IMG/VR virus record: IMGVR_UViG_3300029267_005544
Span: 62,001 to 126,000 of that record
Origin: a virus
DNA length: 64,000 nt
Reading direction: 5' to 3' (one strand)
The notes beneath the pieces were generated by a model. It worked only from the letters and a program-made list of their open reading frames with translations, did no database searches and was not told the origin of the DNA. Below are positions 16,964 to 26,398 of this stretch, piece after piece; the first letter of the stretch is position 1, and each line of letters starts with the position of its first letter. Both the position numbers and the translations under genes were made by a program.

Positions 16964-18757
16964 TTAATTAATTTCAAACAACTTTTTTTTCAATATTTCA
17001 GAGTTAATTTCATCTAACCAGAATTTATTATTAAACTGTTGATTAGAAAAAATTATACTTCCAGTTTTACAAAATGCGCTTTGATTATATGAATTAATTA
17101 TATATGAGTTTGGAAGCGCTATTGCTTCAGCTAATGTATTAAACGCTGACTGTTTAACCATCTTTCCTGAAAAATTAGTATTTTGAAGAATATTTTCATA
17201 ATTAACAGCCGGACCAAGCATAGGATTTGTATTTCCTGATTTATTTATTTCTTCAAATATTTTGTACATTACTCCGCCGCCAATGATAGATCGCAACCAT
17301 GGCTTTTTAGTAAATATTTCAGCAAGTTGTTTTGGTCCATATCCTTTTGCTTTTAATTTTAATCCGGCATAAAGTGCCGCAAGCCCGGAAAGAACTGCCG
17401 CAGGAGTTCCTATTTTCAATTCTTTTTTAGGCTCTTCCCATGGAAGGTCTTGTGAAGCAGCTTCTTTGAGCATTGCTATAGAAAGTCTTGGTCGCAGCAA
17501 TGACGGAAAGCAACTTCTTTTTTCCAGACAAAATGCAAACGATTTTGCAAGAGCATCATCGTAATATTTATTCGATATGTCTATATATTGTGGTTCGACT
17601 TCACTGCGATAATCAAATATGGTACCCTGTTTCTCCAATTCGTCAGCAAGTGATTTTTTGCCAATACGTATTAGAACTATTCTTTGAAACTCATCTGGTT
17701 TTGGATGTATACCAAGTCCTAATATAGTAGATAATATTTTACTTAATGGATGAGTAGCCGCAACAGAGTCTAATAAATTATTTGGAATTTTTGGCTCTGC
17801 AGCAATGACTTTATTCATTTTTTCATCAAGGGCTTTTCTTATGACAGTTGAGTTATCTATAGGTTTCATTGTCCCATCGATATCATCTTTTCCAAGTGCG
17901 CCAACCTCTTTATCTATATCACTTTCTTTATTCACAGAAGAAATTTTATCAAACATATCATCTGTTACACCATATGCGTCAGCAAGATATGCTGACGGTA
18001 TAATAATACTTGCAGATGCGGCTTTTCCAAGAATAAAAGAGGTTCTATCTGCCCCTATATACACTCTTGATAAATCAAAAAATCTTGGAAAATCGTTCCA
18101 TGCAAAAACCATTGTTCCTGGAAGTATAGTTTTACCAAGCTCTTTAGACCATAGTGCAGCAAGCTCAGGAGTTACTATTTGCCCCATATAATTTTTAAGA
18201 TGTTTACAATATGCGTCTTTTGTTTTTGATTTATTATCACATATATTACAACGATCATACTTTACTCTACAACCCATCGACACTGCGACAGGTTCACCAT
18301 TCTCAAGGGCAGTAACAATATCAGCAGCTTTGACCACATCAATTGCCACTATAAGTTCGACACGATGAAGAACAGGGTTCCAGTGAGCAAATATAATTTC
18401 ACCAAACGATCGGCTCGGATCCTTATTTACATGATGTTTATAGAATTTTGCATAGTATTCAAAGGTTTTATACCCATAATCATTTGCAGTATTCATGTCA
18501 GTACGCAATGATTTATGGGAAAGCCCGGTCTCCGGAAACGCATCGCCGTTACGATTTGCACCCCAAACCTCATAAGATCCAAGTGCATTAATTACAACAT
18601 AATAACGCTCCGGCTTACGTTTAAGGTTAAGAATAACCTTCATTAATTCCGGAGCGTAATTACTCGCTGCAGTTTTATTGAGATGCATAATTGAATTAAC
18701 CGGGACGATATGGTTCCCGGTCTCATCAATAGAATCATATTGGATATATTTAATCAT
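16964..18757 (-). CDS. Prohead (capsid maturation) protease
   Basis: 597 residues. The N-terminal ~250 residues match phage prohead proteases: WGANRNGDAFPE (about 65-75), a histidine in YKHHVNKDPSRSFGEI (H108/H109), IIFAHWNP, and the probable nucleophile S160 in GEPVAVSMGCRV. A zinc-like cluster follows (C170, C173, C184, H186: CNIC...YCKHLKNYMGQ). The long C-terminal part (250-597) is not recognised and has an Ala/Gly membrane-like stretch (AAVLSGLAALYAGLKLKAKG). KTAA near residue 29 and KEAA near 430 could be self-cleavage sites. The ribosome site is weak. It lies upstream of the scaffold and capsid genes, as usual. Confidence 0.8.
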   Translation of the reverse strand: MIKYIQYDSIDETGNHIVPVNSIMHLNKTAASNYAPELMKVILNLKRKPERYYVVINALGSYEVWGANRNGDAFPETGLSHKSLRTDMNTANDYGYKTFEYYAKFYKHHVNKDPSRSFGEIIFAHWNPVLHRVELIVAIDVVKAADIVTALENGEPVAVSMGCRVKYDRCNICDNKSKTKDAYCKHLKNYMGQIVTPELAALWSKELGKTILPGTMVFAWNDFPRFFDLSRVYIGADRTSFILGKAASASIIIPSAYLADAYGVTDDMFDKISSVNKESDIDKEVGALGKDDIDGTMKPIDNSTVIRKALDEKMNKVIAAEPKIPNNLLDSVAATHPLSKILSTILGLGIHPKPDEFQRIVLIRIGKKSLADELEKQGTIFDYRSEVEPQYIDISNKYYDDALAKSFAFCLEKRSCFPSLLRPRLSIAMLKEAASQDLPWEEPKKELKIGTPAAVLSGLAALYAGLKLKAKGYGPKQLAEIFTKKPWLRSIIGGGVMYKIFEEINKSGNTNPMLGPAVNYENILQNTNFSGKMVKQSAFNTLAEAIALPNSYIINSYNQSAFCKTGSIIFSNQQFNNKFWLDEINSEILKKKLFEIN

Positions 18758-18773
18758 ACTGTGCTACCAACAT

Positions 18774-19358
18774 TTAGTCTTTATATTTTTCAATCAGCTT
18801 TTTAGCGCCAGAGCCATAGCCTCTGATTGCTCCACCGTAATACCCAGCAAGACCTGCGCCAATAGCTCCTGCAGCCGCACCAGCTTTACCACTTTTTCTT
18901 AGAGCTTTTGCCGCTAACGCCCCTATACCAGCACCAGCACCTGCCCCAGCGGCTCCGCCAACAATCCCTCCAGCAAGAACTCTACCACTAACAGTGCCCA
19001 TTGTATGGCCAAGTGCTTTTGGTTGAGATATTGTTTTACCAGTATGTTTCTTGACAAATTTCTGAGTGCCCACAGCTGACCCTTTTAATGATCCAGCCAA
19101 TGATCCTGCATACCCAGCACCAATAGCGCCAGCAAGAGCCCCAGCCCGACCACTGCGCTTTAAAGCTTTTGCCGCTAACGATCCAATTGCAGCACCAGCT
19201 CCAGCCCCTGCAGCTCCACCTGCTAGGCTGTATCCAAAAGATCTGGGCATAACATGTCCAGCAAAGCTAAGTCCAGCCTTTGTCTTTGTCATTCCATCTT
19301 TGGCTATTTTTTGAAGCTCATCTTCAAACGCAGCATTGTAAATGTCTTGCGGTGTCAT
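18774..19358 (-). CDS. Glycine-zipper repeat protein with AFEDELQKIA start
   Basis: 194 residues, with AGGAG before the ATG. It opens with DIYNAAFEDELQKIAK, a motif shared with other late proteins. Two similar ~60-residue blocks follow, each made of small residues (AGGAAGAGAGAAIGSLAAKA and GGAAGAGAGAGIGALAAKAL, each followed by SGRAGALAGAIGAG or SGKAGAAAGAIGAG). Such glycine zippers insert in membranes or pack as helices. It sits just upstream of the prohead protease gene. A plausible role is an internal head protein that enters the host envelope at injection; this is inferred. Confidence 0.6.
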   Translation of the reverse strand: MTPQDIYNAAFEDELQKIAKDGMTKTKAGLSFAGHVMPRSFGYSLAGGAAGAGAGAAIGSLAAKALKRSGRAGALAGAIGAGYAGSLAGSLKGSAVGTQKFVKKHTGKTISQPKALGHTMGTVSGRVLAGGIVGGAAGAGAGAGIGALAAKALRKSGKAGAAAGAIGAGLAGYYGGAIRGYGSGAKKLIEKYKD

Positions 19359-19448
19359 TTTTTTTTACTCCTATGTTAAAAGTTCAATTTTTAATTTCTG
19401 TTTTAGTCATTTTTTTTAAGGTTTTACTCCAGACAATATTAAAAAATA

Positions 19449-19811
19449 CTATTCTTTATTATAAACATTAACACTTGAAGATGATGCAGCAGCCTGTTCA
19501 AGTGCTGCTTTTCTTTCTTGCTGTTTTTCATAAGCCGATTTTAAATCTGGATATTGTCTTGCAAGATTTTTTACAGCCTCATCATGTGTAACAGATGTCA
19601 TAACAGCCGCTGGAATAACACCAGTTAAAAATGGATGCCTGAGAACAAAACTTTTTTCTTTAGCGGCATCAAGAATACCTTGAGCAACTTCTATCTGTTC
19701 CGGAGAAAATATAGTTCCCAACCTATCTTCAACAGCATTAACATTTAAAAATGCTATCTTTTCAAGCTCATCTTCAAAAGCTGCCTGGTAAACCTCATCA
19801 TAGATATTCAT
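19449..19811 (-). CDS. Small late protein with AFEDELEKIA start
   Basis: 120 residues, with AAGGAA before the ATG. The first 20 residues, EVYQAAFEDELEKIAF, match the gene on its downstream side. The middle holds a hydrophobic helix (HPFLTGVIPAAVMTSVTHDE) and the end is Ser/Ala-rich. Probably a minor virion protein carrying the same targeting or cleavage signal. Confidence 0.55.
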   Translation of the reverse strand: MNIYDEVYQAAFEDELEKIAFLNVNAVEDRLGTIFSPEQIEVAQGILDAAKEKSFVLRHPFLTGVIPAAVMTSVTHDEAVKNLARQYPDLKSAYEKQQERKAALEQAAASSSSVNVYNKE

Positions 19812-19824
19812 ACTATATTCCTTA

Positions 19825-20130
19825 TTATGTTAAAGGGTGTATAACAGGTTTCTGTTTAATGACAGATGCAATATCTTTTTCATTTTTTGTATTATCAGCA
19901 ATTTGTTGTAATAAATCAGTTTGACCTTTCATAATTTTACGCTTACGCATTTCACTGGTTATATTATACAAATCATGAACCTTATTTGCAATACCAAGCG
20001 TCGCAGCACCGGCCCCGAGCAGACCTAGGGTATAAATAGGATACCTTATCTCTTTTGGTCCAGTCGCGAGAAGGTATTTAATAACCTTTCCACCAACACC
20101 AATTTTTTCAAATCCACTTAATGGTATCAT
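19825..20130 (-). CDS. Small putative membrane protein
   Basis: 101 residues, with AAGGAAAAATA before the ATG. A hydrophobic segment near residues 30-50 (YPIYTLGLLGAGAATLGIAN) looks membrane-spanning and is followed by a charged tail. It overlaps the stop of the upstream gene by one base, so translation is probably coupled. Function unknown; part of the late small-protein string. Confidence 0.5.
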   Translation of the reverse strand: MIPLSGFEKIGVGGKVIKYLLATGPKEIRYPIYTLGLLGAGAATLGIANKVHDLYNITSEMRKRKIMKGQTDLLQQIADNTKNEKDIASVIKQKPVIHPLT

Positions 20131-20735
20131 TATTTTTCCTTACTTAATTGAAAACCGGTAATCTGCTTGTTCTCGTCAAATTCTACAGTTGTTTTCTCAG
20201 ATGGGATTATTGGAGTTGCCACAGCTTTACTAACAGATTCGACAACCGTTGGAGCAACTTTTGGTTGTGGCATACCGGCCTGAATTGCAGATAGATCCTG
20301 TACCAATTTATGATCAACACCGCCAAATTGCATCATTTTATTAACCAGAGCGCCGGCGACTAAAGGATTGGAGGCTGCTTTTGGAGAAAATGTTTTAACT
20401 ACATTGAAATAATCCTTCATTTGTTCTTGATCGGCTTCAGCAAGCTGTGGAATTTTTTTCTGCATTATTTTAAATGATGTGTTTATTTTATTTTTTTCAA
20501 CCAGTGGATCGACAATTAATTCTTTTCCACCGATACCTATTGCTCCAAGATAAGCAATCGGTTTTAAAATATTAATTATTTCAGCATGGTCTGGAAGTTT
20601 TTTTCCGACCGTCTTAAGACTATCCATGAGTGTTTTAAATTTGAATGCAACTTTACACAGCTCGCCATGTTCTTCTCTGGTTATATTGCCTTTTTTAAGC
20701 AAGCTGTCTGCTGCTATTTTTATTCTATTTTCCAT
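20130..20735 (-). CDS. Late-operon protein of unknown function
   Basis: 201 residues, with AAAGGAG before the ATG. It starts MENRIKIAADSLLKKG, again with a K-I-A-A pattern. Mostly helical, with a hydrophobic stretch near residue 60 (ILKPIAYLGAIGIGGKELIV). The C-terminal part (GVDHKLVQDLSAIQAGMPQP) is more polar. No family recognised. Its neighbours suggest a minor head or injection protein. Confidence 0.5.
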   Translation of the reverse strand: MENRIKIAADSLLKKGNITREEHGELCKVAFKFKTLMDSLKTVGKKLPDHAEIINILKPIAYLGAIGIGGKELIVDPLVEKNKINTSFKIMQKKIPQLAEADQEQMKDYFNVVKTFSPKAASNPLVAGALVNKMMQFGGVDHKLVQDLSAIQAGMPQPKVAPTVVESVSKAVATPIIPSEKTTVEFDENKQITGFQLSKEK

Positions 20736-20746
20736 CGAAAGCTCCT

Positions 20747-20998
20747 TTAAAATGTATGAGGAGTCGTAGTTTCTGTTAATCCGGTTTTTTTACCACCTTC
20801 AAACTGATATTGGTAAGGTGACTGTAATTTTAAATTAGACGCAGCCTGTCTATTTAATGGAGTAAGCTGTGTTGCTATATTTGATTGATTTATTTTATCT
20901 TTAAGATTCATTAGATTCATTCCATACATAGCAATACTCATTGGATTTATTGCTGTCTTTTCCATTTCTCTGAAAAAAGAATTCCATATATGATTCAT
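20747..20998 (-). CDS. Small late protein with FFREMEKTA start
   Basis: 83 residues. The N-terminus WNSFFREMEKTAINPM resembles the DELEKIA motif of other late proteins. The rest is polar and Gln/Asn-rich. The start overlaps the stop of the upstream gene (ATAATGA), so expression is coupled. Function unknown. Confidence 0.5.
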   Translation of the reverse strand: MNHIWNSFFREMEKTAINPMSIAMYGMNLMNLKDKINQSNIATQLTPLNRQAASNLKLQSPYQYQFEGGKKTGLTETTTPHTF

Positions 20999-21792
20999 TA
21001 TCTCATTCCCAACTTTCTTACAGCAACAAGATCTTCTTGAGAAAGCTGTTCTGGTTTTATATTTCCGGCAAGTATATTATTTCTTAAAAATGTGGTATAA
21101 TTTTGACCAGACAGTTTTTTTCTCGCCTGATATAATCTGGATGCCCCCATTAAACCAGCCGCACCAAGAGCACCTACTCCTCCACGCACACCCCACGTGT
21201 GTATACCACCAAGAACAGATCTTCTATACCCACCTTTTACAGCTATGCTCGGAATTGTTTTTGGAGTTCCAGCTAAACCTTTACCAATAAATTTAGTTGC
21301 CCCTTTTGTAGTTGCTGCAACCCCAGTACCAATAGCTTTTCCTGTGCCAATTACAAATCTTTTTGCAAAAGTGCTTAATAGCGCCCTTTTCTCAATATAT
21401 GATGATTTTTTAAAAAAAAGTGGAGCCTCTTCTTGAACACGTTTTGTTGTTCCAACAAGTTCAGAATATGCCTCCTGAGCATTTTCTTTTGGAACTTTTT
21501 TTTGTATATATTCAAGATATTTATTATGAACACTAGGCGCATTCCATCCAAAAGCAGCACCAGCCATACCGGAGACAGCAACAGGAACTTTTTTTAATTT
21601 ATATGCCTCTTTAAAAGAAACCTTTTTTCTTAATAAGGCTGGTAATATAGGCGAAGCCGCGATTGCTGCCGATGCAATAGTTCCAAGAGCACTCCATCTA
21701 AGCTTATCGGCAAACTCATCTCCTAACGGTTTATCTGTTGGTTTGACAGTTTTGCCGATTATATCAAGCTCAATATTTTCTCTTGTTCCCAT
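20998..21792 (-). CDS. Putative membrane-active late protein
   Basis: 264 residues. Several Ala/Gly-rich hydrophobic stretches (ALGTIASAAIAASPILPALL, VAVSGMAGAAFGW, GGVGALGAAGLMGA) alternate with basic helices (KRFVIGTGKAIGTG). It ends KPEQLSQEDLVAVRKLGMR. The ribosome site is weak. It belongs to the run of small hydrophobic late genes between terminase and protease, which could encode proteins ejected with the DNA. No family recognised. Confidence 0.5.
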   Translation of the reverse strand: MGTRENIELDIIGKTVKPTDKPLGDEFADKLRWSALGTIASAAIAASPILPALLRKKVSFKEAYKLKKVPVAVSGMAGAAFGWNAPSVHNKYLEYIQKKVPKENAQEAYSELVGTTKRVQEEAPLFFKKSSYIEKRALLSTFAKRFVIGTGKAIGTGVAATTKGATKFIGKGLAGTPKTIPSIAVKGGYRRSVLGGIHTWGVRGGVGALGAAGLMGASRLYQARKKLSGQNYTTFLRNNILAGNIKPEQLSQEDLVAVRKLGMR

Positions 21793-21797
21793 ATTAA

Positions 21798-22634
21798 TTA
21801 TTTCTGGCCAATAAGCTCTTCACTTATAACTTTATTAAAAGCTGCGACTGTTTTATTTACATTTTGCAGCATTTCAGTAGTTGCTGCTATTTTTTCTAAA
21901 GACATTATCAGCTGATCAACAGGTTTAAGCATCTCTGCATTTTTGTTAATACGAAGAGATGACACTTTTGTAAAACCTGTTTTAACAGTGAAACCATCGC
22001 CAATCAAGTCTTTATGAATTACATCATATGCAGCAGCAATCTTCATGGGATCGAGACCCATATCTTTAACATATCGTGATGCAATTTTCGCTATATCTCC
22101 GATTGATTCACCATTTGAAATCATAAGTTTTGCATCGTGGGCCATTTTTAAAAATGCTTTTTCAGCACTCTGAACCTCATTGTATCTTAATGATTCAATA
22201 TCACTAATAAATGCTTCAAAAGCATTTCTATAATTACCCAGCTTCTGAAACTCAGCAAGTTTTTCACCGGCATCTGGGGCCTGTTCTATATTACCAACAT
22301 CATTACCAACAATTAATGTCAACAGCGAACGGAAATCGCTAGGTGGTGTTGCGTAATTTTCCATAGCTTTCTCACTTTTTAGAATTTCATCTTTTAATTT
22401 ATTGAAATTAGCAAGATCGAATGATATATTCGATTTGTCTGTTTCTTCATTTTGATATAGTGAAAGGTATACATTTTGATTAGCGAGTTCACAAATTCTT
22501 TTTAATACTTCAAGATTGTCAACATCACCTTCATAGTAGGATGATAATATAGTATCATTCATATCATCACCGGTTAATAAATAATTTTCTGATGCTTTAT
22601 GAGCAATATTTTTTATACTATCAACTAAATTCAT
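21798..22634 (-). CDS. Helical late protein of unknown function
   Basis: Start taken at ATG 22634 (MNLVDSIKNIAHK), 278 residues; an in-frame TTG 12 bases upstream is the alternative, and neither has a clear ribosome site. The chain is mostly helical and polar. Near the end it has SLEKIAATTEMLQNVNKTVA, again with the EKIA pattern. It is the first gene of the leftward run after the single rightward gene at 22770. Probably a minor virion protein. Confidence 0.5.
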   Translation of the reverse strand: MNLVDSIKNIAHKASENYLLTGDDMNDTILSSYYEGDVDNLEVLKRICELANQNVYLSLYQNEETDKSNISFDLANFNKLKDEILKSEKAMENYATPPSDFRSLLTLIVGNDVGNIEQAPDAGEKLAEFQKLGNYRNAFEAFISDIESLRYNEVQSAEKAFLKMAHDAKLMISNGESIGDIAKIASRYVKDMGLDPMKIAAAYDVIHKDLIGDGFTVKTGFTKVSSLRINKNAEMLKPVDQLIMSLEKIAATTEMLQNVNKTVAAFNKVISEELIGQK

Positions 22635-22769
22635 TATAAATGCCAAATTGAAGGTTCTATCAAAAATATAACATATAAGTCATTAGCTTGCAACTATTAT
22701 TGATTAATCGTTTACCCTGTGTTATCTTATATATAATATCATGAAACTCATAAAAAGGGTGGCTATTTT

Positions 22770-23165
22770 ATGCAGAAAGAAAATTTTGATTTTCAAAAAG
22801 AACTAAAAGCCTCTATTTTCGGTGCTGATGAGAAGCAGGATCGTCACGAGTTGGTGGCTATGATATTCAAATCATACGTTGCAAAGTGTATTGAATATAC
22901 TTTAATAAAGAAGACAAACCGTATAGAATTGATGGCAATGTATCAAATTAGACGTAATCTTATTAATGAGTTCAGAAACGCTGAGCTTGGTGAATATCAA
23001 AAGTCAGTTAAACAATATGAAGAATTATTTAATACGGCTATTGAAGAAATATTCAATGAGGCCAGCCATGCGCATGAAGGAATAAATATAGCAACAGTTG
23101 ATCAGACTTTAGAGATTAACAAAAGAGCATATGCAGAAAATAGAGGGATAATCATTCCAAATTAA
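22770..23165 (+). CDS. Small rightward protein of unknown function
   Basis: 131 residues, helical and charged (MQKENFDFQKELKASIFGAD, RIELMAMYQIRRNLINEF). AAAAAGGGTGG lies before the ATG, much as for the gene at 45540. It runs against the flanking leftward late genes and overlaps the end of the 23162-23527 gene by four bases. It therefore needs its own promoter; a TATAATAT sequence lies about 40 bases upstream. Perhaps an early regulator, but no motif proves this. Confidence 0.55.
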   Translation: MQKENFDFQKELKASIFGADEKQDRHELVAMIFKSYVAKCIEYTLIKKTNRIELMAMYQIRRNLINEFRNAELGEYQKSVKQYEELFNTAIEEIFNEASHAHEGINIATVDQTLEINKRAYAENRGIIIPN

Positions 23166-23527
23166 AATTGTACATGAGATGTTTTGCGATTTCTTCTTAG
23201 TATACCAGTATTTCGTGCTGTTACTTCATTCCGGTATTCTACAGGAGTCATGCCTTTCATTTTTTCTTCTTTTGTTGTTGAAATCATATCTTGCTGAATA
23301 ACTCTTGCTTTCAATGGAGGCGATTTCTGCGGATTAAATAATTTTTTTGCTATTTTAATAAACAAGTCTGATAATTCAGCATTCTTAACGTGTTCAGGAA
23401 GAGATTTTATATCTGGAGTTTCTTTTGCCCATTTTTTTGAAGTCCCTTTTGGAATTTCACCTTTTTTTTCTTTTGCAAAAAACAATCTCATTTGCGCAAT
23501 TGATTTAAATGGTGAAACCTTTATCAT
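23162..23527 (-). CDS. Small phage protein of the AQxRxFFAK type
   Basis: 121 residues, with AGGAGG before the ATG. The N-terminus (FKSIAQMRLFFAKEKKGEIP, then KKWAKETPDIKSLPE) resembles a short domain often seen in phage genomes (FKS-AQ-RFMYA...W--ETP--K-LPE). A LFIKIAKKLF segment follows. It lies 9 bases downstream of the terminase gene. Function unknown. Confidence 0.6.
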   Translation of the reverse strand: MIKVSPFKSIAQMRLFFAKEKKGEIPKGTSKKWAKETPDIKSLPEHVKNAELSDLFIKIAKKLFNPQKSPPLKARVIQQDMISTTKEEKMKGMTPVEYRNEVTARNTGILRRNRKTSHVQF

Positions 23528-23536
23528 AATTGCCTC

Positions 23537-25210
23537 CTATCCTAATGAAATTGCCGATGGCTCTTCTTCTCCAAACGGATCTGCGCCACCACTAAGATAT
23601 TTAGAATATTCACCTCTTGCTATTTTACAAGCTATTCTACTGAACATATATGCATGAAATGCATCATCAGGAACATTATGATCATATTTTGTCATTCTTA
23701 GTTGTTCACTATATTCTGAAAATATACCTGTAAAATCTGGTTGAAATTCTTTAAATTGCTCATACCTAAAAAAATCGATTTCGGCACGTTTAATCTCCAT
23801 TATCATATCTGTCATCATTTGGGTCCGATTAATAATATAATATCCTTTATCTTTATCCCATCTTATTTTCTTTTTTAAAGACCCGTGCTCATAAAGCTCA
23901 CCAAATCTTCCAGGACCAAGAGCTTCTACCATTAATGCGTTCGATGTACGACCATCGCCGGTATCGGCTATTGTAAGGACACATCTGAAACGATTAATTA
24001 TTCTGAGCATGTCTTTAACTTGTGGTATTGGGGCGGATAATCTTCCAGTATATTTTTTAGAAAATAATACTTTAAATTTTGCCTGATGCCATGTGCTTAT
24101 TGTCAAAACCGAATATGATGTTCCTGATGCTGTATCACCTTTACCCCAATCAATTCCCGCAAAATTAATACTATTTTTGACAACAGGGTCACTCGGGGCC
24201 CATTCATCATCAACCATTTCATATTCTTGACAACACCTTTTAATTTCTGCTACACTTAATGGATGTTTTGCGGCCGCATAAGGTAATGCAAGAATTTCAT
24301 TGAAGTATTTTTCAGTAGAATATATTTTTCGTGTTTGTATAACGTTTATTTGCCATGCTTCAGGGTGCTTTTCATTATTAACCCAATTTAGAACAATCTG
24401 TGGAAGCCTAAATCCATCGATGTATGGGTCAGTGTTATTCATTTGCACCCACTGTCCATCACGATAATATATTGGTTTGCCGCATTTATTACAAATTAAA
24501 CAGGTATCACCTATATTATATTCATTTATGAAATTATATTTCTTACACCCAGTATTCTGACATTTAATAATCCATTCATTCTGAGTTGATTCCTCCCAAT
24601 AACGCTCCATTGTATTTTCAACTGTTTTAGGTGTGCCTGCATATAATTTACAGTTAAATAAATGCATTGGTAGGTCTGGAAATTGTTTTACAAGATGTTC
24701 CCATTTAGCAAGACTATGGCTCATCGCCTGTTCTATAACAGGGACATGATCGCTAATTATATCTTGAATTTCATCTATAGCAGAAAAATCAGTAGATATA
24801 CCACGTATAGAGTCAGCAGTATGGAAAGCAGAACGAAGGTATATTTTGCTTCCATTTTTCATTTCTTTATATGATACCTGGTCTTTTGTTTTAGTATCAA
24901 AATAATGATCTTTTACCAAATCAGATTCATGTAATGCGCTATTCAATTTATCAGTTGAAAATACAGATACTTGATTTCCGGTTGGGGCAACGTAAAGCGC
25001 ATGATATGATGGATATTTAACTGCTGGTAACGATAATTTAAATCCAACCGTCGTAGACTTATGAGTCTGACGACCAAATTTGAACATCATTGCATTGGAC
25101 CGTTTATTATATATTGGATAAAGGTGCCTCATTGAATCATAAGGCATTTGAAGGGGCATTCTATTTAAACAAAATATCCCTGTTGCAAATTGTGATGGGC
25201 TTATACTCAT
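23537..25210 (-). CDS. terL: Terminase large subunit
   Basis: 557 residues; the start ATGA overlaps the stop of the upstream gene. The ATPase half shows a Walker A-like FGRQTHKSTT (46-54), Walker B FSAIDEIQD (142-150) and coupling motif AGTPKT (191-196). A cysteine zinc-ribbon insertion follows (C217, C222, C237, C240, C243). The nuclease half shows GIDWGKGD (D354), IADTGDG and DDAFHAYMF, the acidic triad of the RuvC-like nuclease. It packages DNA into proheads. It is the anchor for calling this a tailed phage. Confidence 0.93.
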   Translation of the reverse strand: MSISPSQFATGIFCLNRMPLQMPYDSMRHLYPIYNKRSNAMMFKFGRQTHKSTTVGFKLSLPAVKYPSYHALYVAPTGNQVSVFSTDKLNSALHESDLVKDHYFDTKTKDQVSYKEMKNGSKIYLRSAFHTADSIRGISTDFSAIDEIQDIISDHVPVIEQAMSHSLAKWEHLVKQFPDLPMHLFNCKLYAGTPKTVENTMERYWEESTQNEWIIKCQNTGCKKYNFINEYNIGDTCLICNKCGKPIYYRDGQWVQMNNTDPYIDGFRLPQIVLNWVNNEKHPEAWQINVIQTRKIYSTEKYFNEILALPYAAAKHPLSVAEIKRCCQEYEMVDDEWAPSDPVVKNSINFAGIDWGKGDTASGTSYSVLTISTWHQAKFKVLFSKKYTGRLSAPIPQVKDMLRIINRFRCVLTIADTGDGRTSNALMVEALGPGRFGELYEHGSLKKKIRWDKDKGYYIINRTQMMTDMIMEIKRAEIDFFRYEQFKEFQPDFTGIFSEYSEQLRMTKYDHNVPDDAFHAYMFSRIACKIARGEYSKYLSGGADPFGEEEPSAISLG

Positions 25211-26247
25211 AAATCAGCTTTATCACCTGCTATATCGCCTAATACGTCTGGTAAATCGTCAATATTAGCAATAACTTCTGTACAATCAGTAAATTCAAGT
25301 TCAAGTTGATTCATTTTCTTAAAAAAGTCATCCGAATCGCTACGATCGTCTGGCATATGCTCTTTAGCTTTAATATATATATCAAGCCATTTTTTAGCCG
25401 CATTAGCCTTCATTTCTTCAACATTACGACGCTTCGTTTTTGTTGAACTAAATCCCCCCATTTCATTTTCACCGATTTCTTCTTCTGTTTCAACACTTTG
25501 TGTCATGGACATGGTTTCATAGAATTTATACATACTATCGGTTTGCACTTTTTCAAGGAAATCTTTTGGTTTTGGAGGTTGAACAACGTACCCTATTTTC
25601 CACTTTATATAATCCATATTATGAAAATGGACTGGCAAATCACACCCATCAGAAGACGAATTATAAAGAAGCTCGAGTTCAGACCCGCTTCTAAATTGCC
25701 GTATTATAAGAGCATTATTCCTAAAAGGGATACAATATTTCATTGCAGCCTTCGCGCACATTTCAGTTGTATCCCAAAATATTTTTTGATATAAATTAAG
25801 AGCCTCAATTCCAATTTTTTTTCTATATTTGACAAATATAACATCAGAAATTGTATCAACAGGCTCATTATTATAAAAAAATATATTAACTATTGACATA
25901 ACATCTTTATTTGCGTGTATCCATACACAATCATCACACCATTTAAAATATATTGGAGGATTGTTTATATTTTTTGCAGATCTTACAATATGGTCATATA
26001 TTTCGAATATTCCAAAATGATTAAGCCATTCTACATGAGATTCATCACTAACACGAAGTATATTACCTGAATTTACAATATCTCTTATTGATTCGGGAAG
26101 GATTGCCCTTATTTCATCAAATATATTTGATACCTCTTGGGCTTCTACGTAATAATTAAAAGTTTTTAATTTATCAACAATTCCATTGATATCTTTTCCA
26201 CAAAATAGGAGTGCGATGATAAATTTTTTAAATGGAATTTTGTACAT
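25207..26247 (-). CDS. Terminase-linked protein of unknown function
   Basis: Start placed at ATG 26247 (MYKIPFKKF), 5 bases after GGAG: 346 residues. It overlaps the terminase start by four bases, so the two are translationally coupled. Mixed alpha/beta with cysteines (KWCDDCVWIHANKD) and a charged, partly disordered C-terminus (TKTKRRNVEEMKANAAKKW, then acidic). It could be a small-terminase counterpart or an adaptor, but I recognise no family. Confidence 0.55.
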   Translation of the reverse strand: MYKIPFKKFIIALLFCGKDINGIVDKLKTFNYYVEAQEVSNIFDEIRAILPESIRDIVNSGNILRVSDESHVEWLNHFGIFEIYDHIVRSAKNINNPPIYFKWCDDCVWIHANKDVMSIVNIFFYNNEPVDTISDVIFVKYRKKIGIEALNLYQKIFWDTTEMCAKAAMKYCIPFRNNALIIRQFRSGSELELLYNSSSDGCDLPVHFHNMDYIKWKIGYVVQPPKPKDFLEKVQTDSMYKFYETMSMTQSVETEEEIGENEMGGFSSTKTKRRNVEEMKANAAKKWLDIYIKAKEHMPDDRSDSDDFFKKMNQLELEFTDCTEVIANIDDLPDVLGDIAGDKADL

Positions 26248-26398
26248 TAAATCTCCATAAGTCATTATATTATGAAAAATATAATATTTTTTATAGGATT
26301 GCTAATTTATTAATTTATTTTGCCCTTGTTAATTATGTGATTTATATTCTATAATATGATTATATAATTATATAGAAACTTTTTCAAAGGAAGTTTTT

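Noticed and set aside
25207-26247. Portal protein upstream of the terminase gene
   Set aside because: The 346-residue product is short and lacks the usual portal pattern; I found no convincing portal gene in the window.
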